From positions 2,695,046 through 2,759,045 of the forward strand of contig OY282379.1 in the NCBI GenBank assembly GCA_958295875.1: a stretch of DNA of 64,000 nt. Reading direction: 5' to 3'. This stretch comes from an uncultured Pseudomonadales bacterium. Its GTDB lineage: Bacteria > Pseudomonadota > Gammaproteobacteria > Pseudomonadales > Azotimanducaceae. The position numbers and the translations under genes are program-made. Below are positions 52,985 to 60,434 of the stretch, in pieces. How positions within the stretch are numbered: position 1 is the first letter of the stretch; the number at the start of each line of letters is the position of its first letter. The notes beneath the pieces are model-generated. The model saw only the letters and a list, made by a program, of their open reading frames with translations. It did not search any database and was not told the DNA's origin.

Positions 52985-54130
52985 ATGCCGTTTCGCATCG
53001 CGTCTTTCGTGCTCTTCGCGGCGCTCACCGCCGGTTGCCAAGTATTGCATGTGGAGGTGCCGGGCGACGCCGTGGCAGTTGAGCAGCTCCTGTCTGGCGA
53101 GGCGGTGTTCGGCGCCCCGGTGCCGGATAACGTGGCGGACGCCGCGCTCATCGAGCCAGATGCCGGGATGCGCGAGTTCGTGGCCGGGCGCGTGCTCGCC
53201 GGCAAGACATCCGTTGCCCGCTTGGCGCGCCTGCTTGGCAAGTTGGTGGAGGAGGAATACTTCGCCCAAGGCTATCGGCCCAGCCTCACCCAAAACGCTG
53301 CGGACACGTTTGCGGCCAAGGCTGGCAACTGCCTTTCCTACACCAACATGTTCGTCGCACTGGCGCGGCTCGCCGGCTTGGATGCCCGCTTTCAGATCGT
53401 CGATGTGCCGCCGCGCTTCGATGCAGACTTAGGGCTGTTGCTGCGCAACACGCACATCAACGTGTTGGTGACCAATGGCGAGGTGCGTGGCATGAACCGC
53501 GGGGATGTCACCGTGGACTTCAACGCCATCGACACCACGGATTACCCGAAGCGGGTGGTGTCGGACGCCCACGCGCTGGCGCTCTACTACAACAACCTCT
53601 CTGTGGAGCGCTGGCGCGATGGCCACCGGCGCGAAGCGTTCGCCTACCTGCGCCGCGCCTTGGAGACGGACGTGCGCAACGCCAACCTGTGGGTGAACCT
53701 GGGCGCCTTCTACTCGAAGCATGGCTTCTACCGCCACGCCATCTCCGCGCATCACCAAGCGCTGAAGATCGAGCGCTTCAACCGTCCGGCCATGGGCGGC
53801 CTCGCCGTGGCCTACGACGGCTTGGGGCAGCATGCGCTGGCGACGCGCTATGCGCAGCGCGTGCAGAGCTACCGCAAGCGCAACCCGTACTACCACTTCG
53901 CGCTGGCGCAGGTTGCCTTCGACCAACTGAGCTATGGGGAGAGCGTCGCCTTTGTGGAGCGGGCGCTGGAACTGAAGCGCGACGACCACCGCTTCCACCG
54001 CCTGAAGGGCCGCGCCCACGAGATGCTGGGCGAGCCGGAGGCGGCGCAGGCGAGCCATGCGCTGGCGGAACGCTACGAGCAGCGCAAGGGCATCGCCCCC
54101 GCCGCCCGGGTGGGCGACCGGCTGCTCTAG
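52985..54130 (+). CDS. Transglutaminase-like lipoprotein with C-terminal TPR repeats
   Basis: About 381 residues: lipoprotein signal (SFVLFAALTAGC, Cys about residue 18), a transglutaminase-like domain (AGNCLSYTNMFVALARLAGL with Cys; NTHINVLVTNGEVRGMNRG with His; DVTVDFNAID with Asp) and TPR-like repeats after residue 210 (AFAYLRRALETDVRNANLWV; FYSKHGFYRHAISAHHQALK; LGQHALATRYAQRVQSYRKR). The last part (ASHALAERYEQRKGIAPAAR) is copied at 62180-62267 as part of a segmental repeat. It could be a periplasmic protein-modifying or proteolytic enzyme. Although it has a transglutaminase fold, its export signal and repeats make a lasso leader protease role unlikely. Confidence 0.8.
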   Translation: MPFRIASFVLFAALTAGCQVLHVEVPGDAVAVEQLLSGEAVFGAPVPDNVADAALIEPDAGMREFVAGRVLAGKTSVARLARLLGKLVEEEYFAQGYRPSLTQNAADTFAAKAGNCLSYTNMFVALARLAGLDARFQIVDVPPRFDADLGLLLRNTHINVLVTNGEVRGMNRGDVTVDFNAIDTTDYPKRVVSDAHALALYYNNLSVERWRDGHRREAFAYLRRALETDVRNANLWVNLGAFYSKHGFYRHAISAHHQALKIERFNRPAMGGLAVAYDGLGQHALATRYAQRVQSYRKRNPYYHFALAQVAFDQLSYGESVAFVERALELKRDDHRFHRLKGRAHEMLGEPEAAQASHALAERYEQRKGIAPAARVGDRLL

Positions 54131-54170
54131 GGAAGGTCTCAACAAGCGCCAATCCCCGCCTCGTTCAAGC

Positions 54171-54199
54171 GTCTTCTGGCCGTTCATCGGCGTTACAAT
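54171..54199 (+). promoter_or_regulatory. Candidate promoter of precursor A
   Basis: A good -10 box, TACAAT (54194-54199), preceded 17 bases earlier by GTCTTC. The same box and spacing occur at 62305-62333 before precursor B, and the block between the two elements is the best conserved part of the repeat, which supports real function. The -35 element is weak, so an activator may be needed. Confidence 0.5.
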
Positions 54200-54274
54200 G
54201 TTTCGGGTAGAGGTTGCGCAGGCAGGCGTCCTGCCGGCCGCCGGAGGAGCGCCGCGAGGAGATTGAGAGCAAGG

Positions 54275-54455
54275 ATGGAGAAGAGTACCCCCCCCCCCCC
54301 CCCCCCCGGTAGCTGATACGCACACGACCTCGCCGGCCGATGCGCCGAAGAAGCCTTGGGTCAAGCCGACCATCCGGACAGTGGACGGTGAAGTCCGGAC
54401 TGGCCGGGATTCCAGCCTTGCAACTGAAAACTCTATATACCATCCAATGTCCTGA
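54275..54455 (+). pseudogene. Lasso-like peptide precursor A, out of frame by a 20-C tract
   Basis: The ATG at 54275 starts MEKST then reads into 20 C and soon stops (GS then TGA). In the next frame the C tract leads to VADTHTTSPADAP, the leader KKPWVKPTIRTVDGEVRT and the core GRDSSLATENSIYHPMS, ending at TGA 54453-54455. With 19 or 22 C the start and leader are in one frame and give a precursor of about 57 residues. The leader has W-x-x-P-x-I, the RRE-binding motif of lasso precursors (Y/W-x-x-P-x-L). The core has G-x-D, a Glu at position 9, Tyr and a C-terminal Ser. The gene may be phase-variable and off in this sequence, or a real or sequencing error. It sits in front of a scar of the GT-sulfotransferase gene. 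Confidence 0.65.
54288..54307 (+). repeat. Homopolymer tract of 20 C inside precursor A
   Basis: Twenty C in a row right after MEKST in the precursor leader. Homopolymers of this length slip during replication. A one-base shorter tract restores the frame. A 21-C tract lies at the same place in precursor B2 (57757-57777), and a 5-C version at 62393-62397, so the tract is an inherited part of the leader and not an isolated error. Confidence 0.85.
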
Positions 54456-54519
54456 CGCCGATCCGACCGTTTCTGGAGCCAGTGCGCCGGCTCCCGATCT
54501 GCGCCGTCCCATCCCGCCA

Positions 54520-54576
54520 ATGACGCTCGACTACTTCGGCTACGACCTTATGGGTGGAGATGCAGGGCTGGGGTAG
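54520..54576 (+). pseudogene. Scar: start codon joined to the last codons of a GT-sulfotransferase
   Basis: MTLDYFGYDLMGGDAGLG is an 18-residue frame. Its DYFGYDLM-GEAG part matches the C-terminus of the GT-sulfotransferase fusion at 58254-60056 (LDYFGYDLMDGEAG). The 64 bases before its ATG (54456-54519) match the 64 bases before that gene (about 58190-58253), including the block CGATCCGACCGTT. So a complete copy once followed precursor A, and an internal deletion removed nearly all of it. Confidence 0.8.
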
Positions 54577-54589
54577 CGGCTGGACCCGA

Positions 54590-56443
54590 TCAGAAGTCGA
54601 GAAGCTGCAAGGCTTTCCACGTCGGCATGAACCAGCGGTCCGGCCGGTCGGCGTCCAGACGCTCCAGGAGGCGACGCATGTGGACGTAACGCGCCCGCGA
54701 CGGAGGTTCGGCACGCGCGGTGAGGATCCGTCTCAGCGCCGGCGCCGCCCCGGCGAAGGCGTCGAACAACGGCTCGGACCGGGCAGGGTCGGCCTTGTCC
54801 GAGTTCCAGCAGATCTCCGGCGGCAGGACGCCGTCCAGGGCGTGGCGCATCAGCCACCGGCTCCACCGCCCGCGCCGGAACTGCTCCGGCGGCAGGCCCA
54901 GGGCGAACTCCAGCAGCCGGCGATCCAGCAGCGGGTATCGGTACTCGAGGCCGTGGCGCGCGCCGCTCGCGGCCCAGCCCTCGATGCGCTGGCTCAGATG
55001 CCCGCTGCGCAGAAGCCGCGCCTGCGTGCGCCGCACGCCGATCGGCCTGAACACCTCCACGGGCAAGGGCTTCACACGCCGCGCGAACGCCGGGTCGATG
55101 AGCCAGCGCCGGCGGCGCGGCTCCTTTCCCCGCAACCGCCTGTGCAGGTGGATCGGGAGGTGGGGATGCGCGAGCGACAGCGCGACGTGCGCCAAGGCTC
55201 GGAACGGGTGGGGGCCGGCGCGGCATTCGGCGGCCAGCCTCAGCCAGCGCCCGCCAAGAAGCAACTGCTCGCGATGTCCCCGGCCGTTGAACGAGACGCC
55301 CTCGTCCCCGCCCCAGCCCGACAGCAGCACCCGCACCCCCGATGCCGCCGCGCAGCGCTGCACCGCTTCCTCGTTCATCTGGACGTGCACCCCGGGGAAG
55401 GCGCCGTCGCGACGCAGCACGGCAACCACGTCACCGGGGCTCAGGGCGCAGTGCGACACCTGCAAGCCTTCCTGGGCGCAAACCGCGTGGATGAGCGCGT
55501 ACTCCTTCGCATGTGCCGGCGCCGGCGTCTCACCATCCAATGCTGGCAGCCAACTGAACGCAAGCGGCGGTGGGCGACCCCGGCGGCGCAGCTCGCGGGC
55601 CGCGAGCACCGCGATGCCCGACGAGTCCAGGCCGCCGCTCAGGTGTACGCCCACCGGCCCGCCGCACAGGCGGTCCTCGACCGCCCGTGCATACAGAGCC
55701 AGGAACTCCTCGGCATGGGCGTCGTCGGAGGCCGGCCGCGCCGCCGGCGTGCATTCGGGACGCCAATAGCGCTCGATGCGCGTCCGCGGGCCATCTCCCG
55801 GAAATGGCTCTCCCTCGACGGTGAGCGTATGGCCGGGCGGCAGCTTGCGCACCTCCTTGAAGAACGTACGGGTGGTCGTGTTCCACCAGCCGGAACCCGT
55901 CAGAAAGGTCGCCACGGTGGCCTCGTCCAGCGCGCCGGAGACGCCCGGCATGGCGAGGACGGCTTCCACGGCGCTGGCGAAGACGAAGCCGCTCGGAGGA
56001 AAGGCGTAGTAGAAGGGCCTGGCGCCGGCGTGGTCCCGGGCGCAGAAGAGCGTGCGCTTCCTCGCATCCCACACGACAAAGGCGTAGTCGCCGAGCAGGT
56101 GGTTTGGGCACTCCCGGCCCCAGCGCCTCCAGGCCCGGAGGATGAGGCTGACGTCGGTGAGGGCGGAACGCTCGGCGGGGGGAACGCCGAGCGCGCTGCA
56201 CAGCGTGTCGCGGTCGTCGAGGCGGACGTCCGCCGCCACCGCGATGCCCGCGTCGCGGTCGAGGCAGGGGAAGCGCCCCGCGCCGTCCCCGTTCGTGGCC
56301 GCCGCAAACCGGCAGCCGAGGCCGACGCCTCCCTCCGTCCATTGCGCGCCGGTTTTCCCGTAGTCGGACAGCGCGGCCAGCATGGCGACCAGCCCGTGCG
56401 TGGCCCGCGCATCGTGCAGGTGGAATCCGCAGAGCGCATTCAT
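54590..56443 (-). CDS. Asparagine synthetase-like macrolactam synthetase (lasso cyclase candidate)
   Basis: About 617 residues: an N-terminal glutamine amidotransferase-like domain and a C-terminal ATP-PPi (PP-loop) synthetase domain with VGVHLSGGLDSSGIAVLAA (SGGxDS, about residue 265). The N-terminus reads MNALCGFHLHD: the nucleophile Cys that must sit at position 2 in a true amidotransferase is not there, so glutamine hydrolysis is doubtful. In lasso systems this AsnB-like protein activates the ring Asp or Glu as an acyl-AMP and closes the macrolactam. The GGAGAAGGGGA upstream supports the ATG at 56443; it overlaps the stop of a small frame (ATGA). Neighbours, two precursor genes and kinase-like genes, support a peptide role over asparagine synthesis. 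Confidence 0.82.
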   Translation of the reverse strand: MNALCGFHLHDARATHGLVAMLAALSDYGKTGAQWTEGGVGLGCRFAAATNGDGAGRFPCLDRDAGIAVAADVRLDDRDTLCSALGVPPAERSALTDVSLILRAWRRWGRECPNHLLGDYAFVVWDARKRTLFCARDHAGARPFYYAFPPSGFVFASAVEAVLAMPGVSGALDEATVATFLTGSGWWNTTTRTFFKEVRKLPPGHTLTVEGEPFPGDGPRTRIERYWRPECTPAARPASDDAHAEEFLALYARAVEDRLCGGPVGVHLSGGLDSSGIAVLAARELRRRGRPPPLAFSWLPALDGETPAPAHAKEYALIHAVCAQEGLQVSHCALSPGDVVAVLRRDGAFPGVHVQMNEEAVQRCAAASGVRVLLSGWGGDEGVSFNGRGHREQLLLGGRWLRLAAECRAGPHPFRALAHVALSLAHPHLPIHLHRRLRGKEPRRRRWLIDPAFARRVKPLPVEVFRPIGVRRTQARLLRSGHLSQRIEGWAASGARHGLEYRYPLLDRRLLEFALGLPPEQFRRGRWSRWLMRHALDGVLPPEICWNSDKADPARSEPLFDAFAGAAPALRRILTARAEPPSRARYVHMRRLLERLDADRPDRWFMPTWKALQLLDF

Positions 56444-56592
56444 CGGAAAGTCCCCTTCTCCATCCGCCACACCGCACGTATCCCCGCCTCGTCAACCGCG
56501 CGAATCATCGTTACTTCCAGCGTCCCGGCGGATGCGGCGGATTGGCCGGCGATCGTCACGGCGAACACGACCCCCACCGTGCGAGGCGCCAT
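56440..56592 (-). CDS. Small frame coupled to the AsnB-like gene, unknown
   Basis: A 50-codon frame ending in TGA that overlaps the AsnB-like ATG as ATGA. It begins MAPRTVGVVFAVTIAGQSAA, with a hydrophobic segment, and ends VTMIRAVDEAGIRAVWRMEK. It is where a leader-binding or protease gene would be expected in a lasso operon, but I could not match it to either. It could be a remnant of one, or a leader-like translation device for the synthetase. Confidence 0.3.
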   Translation of the reverse strand: MAPRTVGVVFAVTIAGQSAASAGTLEVTMIRAVDEAGIRAVWRMEKGTFR

Positions 56593-56595
56593 CCC

Positions 56596-57597
56596 ATGAG
56601 CGGCCCGACCCACTGGTATCGCGCCTACGGTCTGCGCATACGCTCCGCCGTCGCCCTGCCCTTTGACCCCCTGCCGATCCCGGCGCCTTCGAACCGGACG
56701 TGACCGTGCGCCTCGGCGCCGTTCCCGAGACCCTCCCCGCCTGCAACGGCCACTCGATCCGCAGCAATCGCTGGCAGGCCCGACCCGGCGCCTTCCTCAT
56801 GCGCGTGGAGGACGTCGCCCGGTATCTGGTCACCGGCGGACGCGACATGCTGATCGATCCGCTCGGCACGGATGATGGCGACGTCGTCGCCTTCTTCGCA
56901 AGCTCCCCGTTCACCGCCCTGCTGCAACAGCGCGGCGTGGCCACGCTGCACGCCGCCGCCGTCGCCACCGAGGCTGGCGCGGTGATGCTGCTCGGCAGGA
57001 GCGGCATCGGCAAGTCTTCGCTGGCCGCGGCGCTCGTCGAGCGCGGCTACCCCTTGCTCGCCGACGACGTGACCGGCGTGATGCTGGACGCCGGCGGTCG
57101 TCCCGTGGCGCTGCCCGCGTTCGCGCACCAGCGGCTGTGGGGGCACCCTGGACGAGATGCACTGGCGAGGGCGGGCGCAGTCGAGGGTGCAGCAGAGGTT
57201 GGAGAAGTACTGGGTGCCGTCGCAACGGGCCTGCGCCGTGCCGCTGCCTGTGTGCGCCGCCTTCGTGCTGGAAGCCAACCACTACCCGGACATCGGCATC
57301 GAGCCCGCGTCGCCCGGCAGCGCCTTCTGGTTGCTGTGGAAAAACACCCACCGCCGGCGGGTGATGAGCGCGACGGGACAACGCCTCGGGCATTTCCGCG
57401 CCGTCACCGCGACGGCGCGGCGAGTGCCGGTGGCGCGGATGACGAGGCCACGGTATCCGTTCTTGCTGGACGCGCTGGCGGACCACGTCGAGGCGCACCT
57501 GCGCGAACGCGCGGCCGGAGGCCCCGAACCAAGACTCCCTACCCCGTCCATGAGGAGACTTCAACCTCGTCGGCTCTCACCCATCACCACACACTAG
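56596..57597 (+). pseudogene. HPr-kinase-like protein of the peptide cluster, two frameshifts
   Basis: Reads MSGPTHWYRAYGLRIRSAVA with LPFDPLPIPAP and stops; then from about 56688 another frame (FEPDVTVRLGAVPETLPA) carries the P-loop LLGRSGIGKSSLAAALVERG and DD motif LLADDVTGVMLDAG. Near 57137, at a run of five G, the frame changes again to LDEMHWRGRAQSRVQQRLEK and continues to TGA at 57595-57597. The intact homologue at 63185 shows the same order in one frame. Family members in lasso clusters phosphorylate the precursor's C-terminal Ser. Two single-base changes in short homopolymers explain both breaks. It is divergent from the AsnB-like gene and its small upstream frame. Confidence 0.75.
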
Positions 57598-57660
57598 GCG
57601 AAAGCCATCAACCGGCTACGAGATCGGGGTAAGTCCAGCTCCATGTAACCGCCTTGTCTG

Positions 57661-57674
57661 TTGGCAATAGCCAA
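57661..57674. promoter_or_regulatory. Short palindrome upstream of precursor 2
   Basis: TTGGC and GCCAA flank AATA in the intergenic region about 75 bases before the precursor start. TTGTCT (about 57655-57660) and TTGTAT (57675-57680) could form a promoter around it. Candidate operator only. Confidence 0.35.
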
Positions 57675-57747
57675 TTGTATCAGTTGGTTGTTGCGCGCTA
57701 TCTTTGCCGGCACTGCACTGGCCACGGTCACCGCGAGGCGCCGAGAC

Positions 57748-57936
57748 ATGACAATGCCCCCCCCCCCCCCCCCCCCCGGAGCCGAGACGCACACGGACAC
57801 GGCTTCCCCGTCCGGGACACCGAAAAAGCCTTGGAGCAGGCCGAAGATCAGGACGGTAGATGGCGAAGTCCGCGGCGGTCCAGACACACAGGTCCCCAAC
57901 TTGGAAACAACATATAACACTTGGCCGCCGTCCTGA
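57748..57936 (+). CDS. Lasso-like peptide precursor 2 with in-frame poly-C (Pro7) tract
   Basis: A 62-residue peptide: MTM, seven Pro from 21 C, then GAETHTDTASPSGTP, the leader KKPWSRPKIRTVDGEVRG and the core GPDTQVPNLETTYNTWPPS. In frame from ATG to TGA. GAGG lies upstream of the ATG. The leader motif W-x-x-P-x-I and the D-G-E-V stretch match precursor A; the core shares G-x-D, Glu, Tyr and a C-terminal Ser but is otherwise different. Glu is position 10 if the core starts at the second Gly, one more than known ring sizes of 7-9, so either the cut is elsewhere or the ring is unusual. It precedes the decayed copy and the GT-sulfotransferase. Confidence 0.7.
   Translation: MTMPPPPPPPGAETHTDTASPSGTPKKPWSRPKIRTVDGEVRGGPDTQVPNLETTYNTWPPS
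57757..57777 (+). repeat. Homopolymer tract of 21 C inside precursor 2
   Basis: Twenty-one C encode seven prolines, keeping the leader and core in frame. The length differs by one from precursor A (20 C), where the frame is lost. Same position in both leaders. Confidence 0.85.
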
Positions 57937-58086
57937 CCCTCGACTACCATCCCGCCACCGAGACCAAAGGACGGGCGATCGCCAAGGAGGATTGACCGTG
58001 CCGCAGGCCGGCAGCGCGCCGATGCCTGTGAACCGCCCCGGGTCTCCGGGGGACTACACTTGTCGGGTCTTCGGGAGGAAGGGCAG

Positions 58087-58190
58087 ATGAACTCATCGAC
58101 AAGTCCGCCAAGGTCGGCGCTGATGGCTTGTGGACTACCTGGCCCAGTCAGGCCCGTACGTGAAACGCCACATACCGGGCAATCTCCTAA
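58087..58190 (+). pseudogene. Possible decayed precursor copy upstream of the GT-sulfotransferase
   Basis: Reading from ATG 58087 gives MNSSTSPPRSALMACG and LPGPVRPVRE; one added A at a run of three A (58163-58165) would let it continue as NATYRAIS and stop at TAA. This tail aligns with NSIYHPMS and NSTYRLVS of the other precursors, and the following 60 bases match those after precursor A. The leader W-x-x-P-x-I is not found, so only the 3' half is recognisable. Confidence 0.35.
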
Positions 58191-58253
58191 TGTCGATCCG
58201 ACCGTTCGGGAGCCGGCGCCCCGGCTCCTGAGCTGCGCCTTCCCATCGCACCG

Positions 58254-60056
58254 ATGAAATCCTCGTCCACCTCCGGCGTCTGCCTCGCCACCGCCGCCAC
58301 CGAGTCCTTCGTCCCGGGCGCCCTCGTCATGCTCGGTTCCTTCCTCAAGCACCATCCACGCTTCGACGGCGACCTCGTCGTCATCCACGACGCGCTCCCC
58401 CAGGCCGCGCGCGACGCCCTCCAGGCCCTCTCCGACCGCGTGCGGTTCGAGACGGTGTCCGCCAGGCTCAGGGACCGACTCGCCCATCTGGCCGCCAGCC
58501 ATCCGGCCTTTGCCGGCGGGGTCGAGTACCTCCACTCCCTCGAAGCCTTCCGGCTGCGCGGCTACCGCAAGGTGCTCTTCTACGACAGCGACGTGCTCAT
58601 CCGCGCCCCGCTCGACGCCCTGTTCGACGCTCCCGGCGCGCTGCTGTGCTGCCCGGACCAGGTCGCCCTCGGCGGCGGCCGGCGCGACGCCCGCACCTTC
58701 GAACCCTTGGGCGCTTCCGACCCCGCCGACGCTCCCGCGCTCTCGAACACGTTCAACAGCGGGTTCTTCCTCTTCGACGGACGCCTCGCGGACGGAACCT
58801 GCCACGCGGACCTCCTCGACATGGTCCACCCGCGCACTTGGCCCGGCCCACGCGCCCCCCATACAGACCAGTTCCTCCTCAACCGACATTTCGCCGGGCG
58901 CTGCACCCTCGTCAGCTCCACCTACAACTATCTCCTCGCCTCCGGCCACGCCATCCGCGCGCGGGAGAACCTCGCCCCGGAATACGCCAAGGCGCTGCAT
59001 TTCAACCATCCGGTGAAACCTTGGGCGCCCGATGCCATGCTGCGTTGGGTGTGGGCTCACCCTGCCCGCGCGCCCACGCGCCATTTCAAGCTCTGGAGCG
59101 ATGCCCGCGACGAGATGGCCGGAGCCGTTCCCCCAACCCGGACGGGCTTGGCCGCCAAGCGCCCTCCCAGCACACGCGTCAGCGGCGCGGGCCGCGATCT
59201 GGACAACACGGTGACCACCCACCTGTTCGCCGTGTGCCCCAACAACAGCGGCTCCACCTTCCTGGGACACGCCTTGGCCACCTGCCGGGCTGCCTGGAGC
59301 CTCGCCCGCGAAGGCAAGAGGATGCTCGGCTATGTGGGGCCCACGACTTATCGGCCCCCTCTGCCGGGAGAGCCGAAGCCCGGGCTGATCTGGGGCGCCC
59401 GCCAGCGCTGGATCGACCGCTTCGCGGACCCCCGCAACTACGACTGGCCGCGCAACCGCAAGGCATGGTACTTCCAGGCCAGCGCCCGGGACCCCCGAGC
59501 GTCGGTGTTCGTCACCAAGTCCCCGCCGTTCCTGCTGCTCGTCGATCAATTGCTCCGCCACTTCCGCAACGCGAAGTTCCTGTTCATGGTGCGCAACCCC
59601 TACGCGGTCTGCGAGGGCATCTGCCGCAACTACCGCAGCCAGTTCGTGGCCGAGGAACGCAGCCTCGAAGAGGAGGCAGCCCTGCATGTCGTCCGCTGCC
59701 TCGCTTGGCAGCGGCGCAACGTGCAGGCATACCGGGATTGCAGCGTGTTCTTCACCTACGAGGAGATGTGCGCCGAGCCCGAGCGGGTGGCGCAGCGGAT
59801 CCGCACTTTGGTTCCGGATCTCGACGACCTGAACCTGCGCCAGAGGCTGCCGGTGAAAGAGAACTCGTACGACGCGATGCTGACCGACATGAACGAACGC
59901 CAGATCGATCGCCTCGACGCCTCGCAGATCGCGGTGTTCAACCGCGTGTTCCGAGAACATCGGGACGCGCTCGACTACTTCGGCTACGACCTCATGGATG
60001 GAGAGGCGGGGGCATCTTCTCGTCGTCCGTCAGCAGGTGGGCGGCGACCACGCTGA
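58254..60056 (+). CDS. Glycosyltransferase-sulfotransferase fusion protein
   Basis: A 600-residue two-domain tailoring enzyme. Residues about 8-260 look like a GT8/glycogenin-type GT-A domain (CLATAATESFVPGALVMLGS; metal-binding DSD at 111-113 in VLFYDSDVLI; NTFNSGFFLFDG; HFNHPVKPW). Residues about 320-590 are a PAPS-dependent sulfotransferase: the 5'-phosphosulfate loop is CPNNSGSTFLG (328-338) and the 3'-phosphate motif is FMVRNPYAVCEGICRNY (Arg447). The C-terminus ends LDYFGYDLMDGEAG plus a basic tail. It follows precursor 2 and a decayed copy. A glycosyl- and sulfo-transferase in one chain would decorate the peptide; linking them to the peptide is inference from position. Confidence 0.8.
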   Translation: MKSSSTSGVCLATAATESFVPGALVMLGSFLKHHPRFDGDLVVIHDALPQAARDALQALSDRVRFETVSARLRDRLAHLAASHPAFAGGVEYLHSLEAFRLRGYRKVLFYDSDVLIRAPLDALFDAPGALLCCPDQVALGGGRRDARTFEPLGASDPADAPALSNTFNSGFFLFDGRLADGTCHADLLDMVHPRTWPGPRAPHTDQFLLNRHFAGRCTLVSSTYNYLLASGHAIRARENLAPEYAKALHFNHPVKPWAPDAMLRWVWAHPARAPTRHFKLWSDARDEMAGAVPPTRTGLAAKRPPSTRVSGAGRDLDNTVTTHLFAVCPNNSGSTFLGHALATCRAAWSLAREGKRMLGYVGPTTYRPPLPGEPKPGLIWGARQRWIDRFADPRNYDWPRNRKAWYFQASARDPRASVFVTKSPPFLLLVDQLLRHFRNAKFLFMVRNPYAVCEGICRNYRSQFVAEERSLEEEAALHVVRCLAWQRRNVQAYRDCSVFFTYEEMCAEPERVAQRIRTLVPDLDDLNLRQRLPVKENSYDAMLTDMNERQIDRLDASQIAVFNRVFREHRDALDYFGYDLMDGEAGASSRRPSAGGRRPR

Positions 60057-60155
60057 ATGCCGGGGTGGTGGCGGCGATGATGAGCCAGAGGCCCGCCGCC
60101 CCCGAAACGGTTTCAGGTGATACGCCCGAACCCGAGTGGCGGTAGGCTTGCGTCC

Positions 60156-60407
60156 ATGAGCGCGGAATTGACGGCTGTTCTCGCGGTTGGCGCGATGATG
60201 TTCGGCGTCGTGGTGGTGGCAGGGCTCATCCTATCGGCGTTGCGGGAGGTCCGTGAAGAACTGCGCGAGGTCCGTGGAGAACTGCGGGACGTCCGCAAAG
60301 ACATCGACGATCTGCGCAAGGAGCTCGGCGAGCTGCGCGAGCGGATGGCGCGGCTCGAGGGCATGTTCGAGGGCTTCGCCCGGTCGTCGGAGCGGGAGCC
60401 GGCGTGA
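60156..60407 (+). CDS. Small membrane-anchored coiled-coil protein
   Basis: About 83 residues: a membrane segment (VLAVGAMMFGVVVVAGLILS) followed by heptads (REVREELREVRGELRDVRKD; IDDLRKELGELRERMARLEG). The open frame begins 13 codons upstream, but MSAELTAVL with GGTAGG ahead is the natural start. Convergent with the AAA/PD-(D/E)XK gene. Function unknown; such helices often make oligomeric membrane scaffolds. Confidence 0.6.
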   Translation: MSAELTAVLAVGAMMFGVVVVAGLILSALREVREELREVRGELRDVRKDIDDLRKELGELRERMARLEGMFEGFARSSEREPA

Positions 60408-60434
60408 AGGCGTCGGCGGAACCTGAAAAGCCCC

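Larger units (their letters stand above)
54042..54455 (+). repeat. Segmental repeat, copy 1: TPR 3' end, promoter and peptide precursor
   Basis: From about 54042 to 54455 the sequence matches 62172-62555 base for base in long blocks: the last 25 codons of the TPR gene, the trailer, the promoter region with TACAAT, the leader region with the C tract and the precursor. Differences include many substitutions, the length of the C tract (20 here, 5 there) and small indels. The copy at 62 kb includes TPR gene sequence that has no other use there, so 54 kb is the source. It shows the precursor cassette was copied as a unit. Confidence 0.75.

Noticed and set aside
52255..54130. The two transglutaminase-fold proteins as the lasso leader protease
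   Set aside because: Both are exported lipoproteins with different surrounding domains; lasso leader proteases are small cytosolic proteins paired with an RRE. They could only contribute by position.
54165..54512. Gly-rich frame antisense to precursor A
   Set aside because: It is the complement of the C tract and leader; no ribosome site or homology.
54590..56443. Ordinary asparagine synthetase
   Set aside because: Cys is not at position 2 and the genes around it are precursors and tailoring enzymes.
54554..56599. Long open frame (about 680 codons) on the plus strand
   Set aside because: It runs antisense to the AsnB-like gene, has no family motif and is Arg/Ala/Pro-rich as expected for a shadow frame.
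57594..59960. Long open frame (about 790 codons) on the minus strand
   Set aside because: Antisense to the GT-sulfotransferase fusion and passing through the poly-C tract as poly-Gly; no motif.
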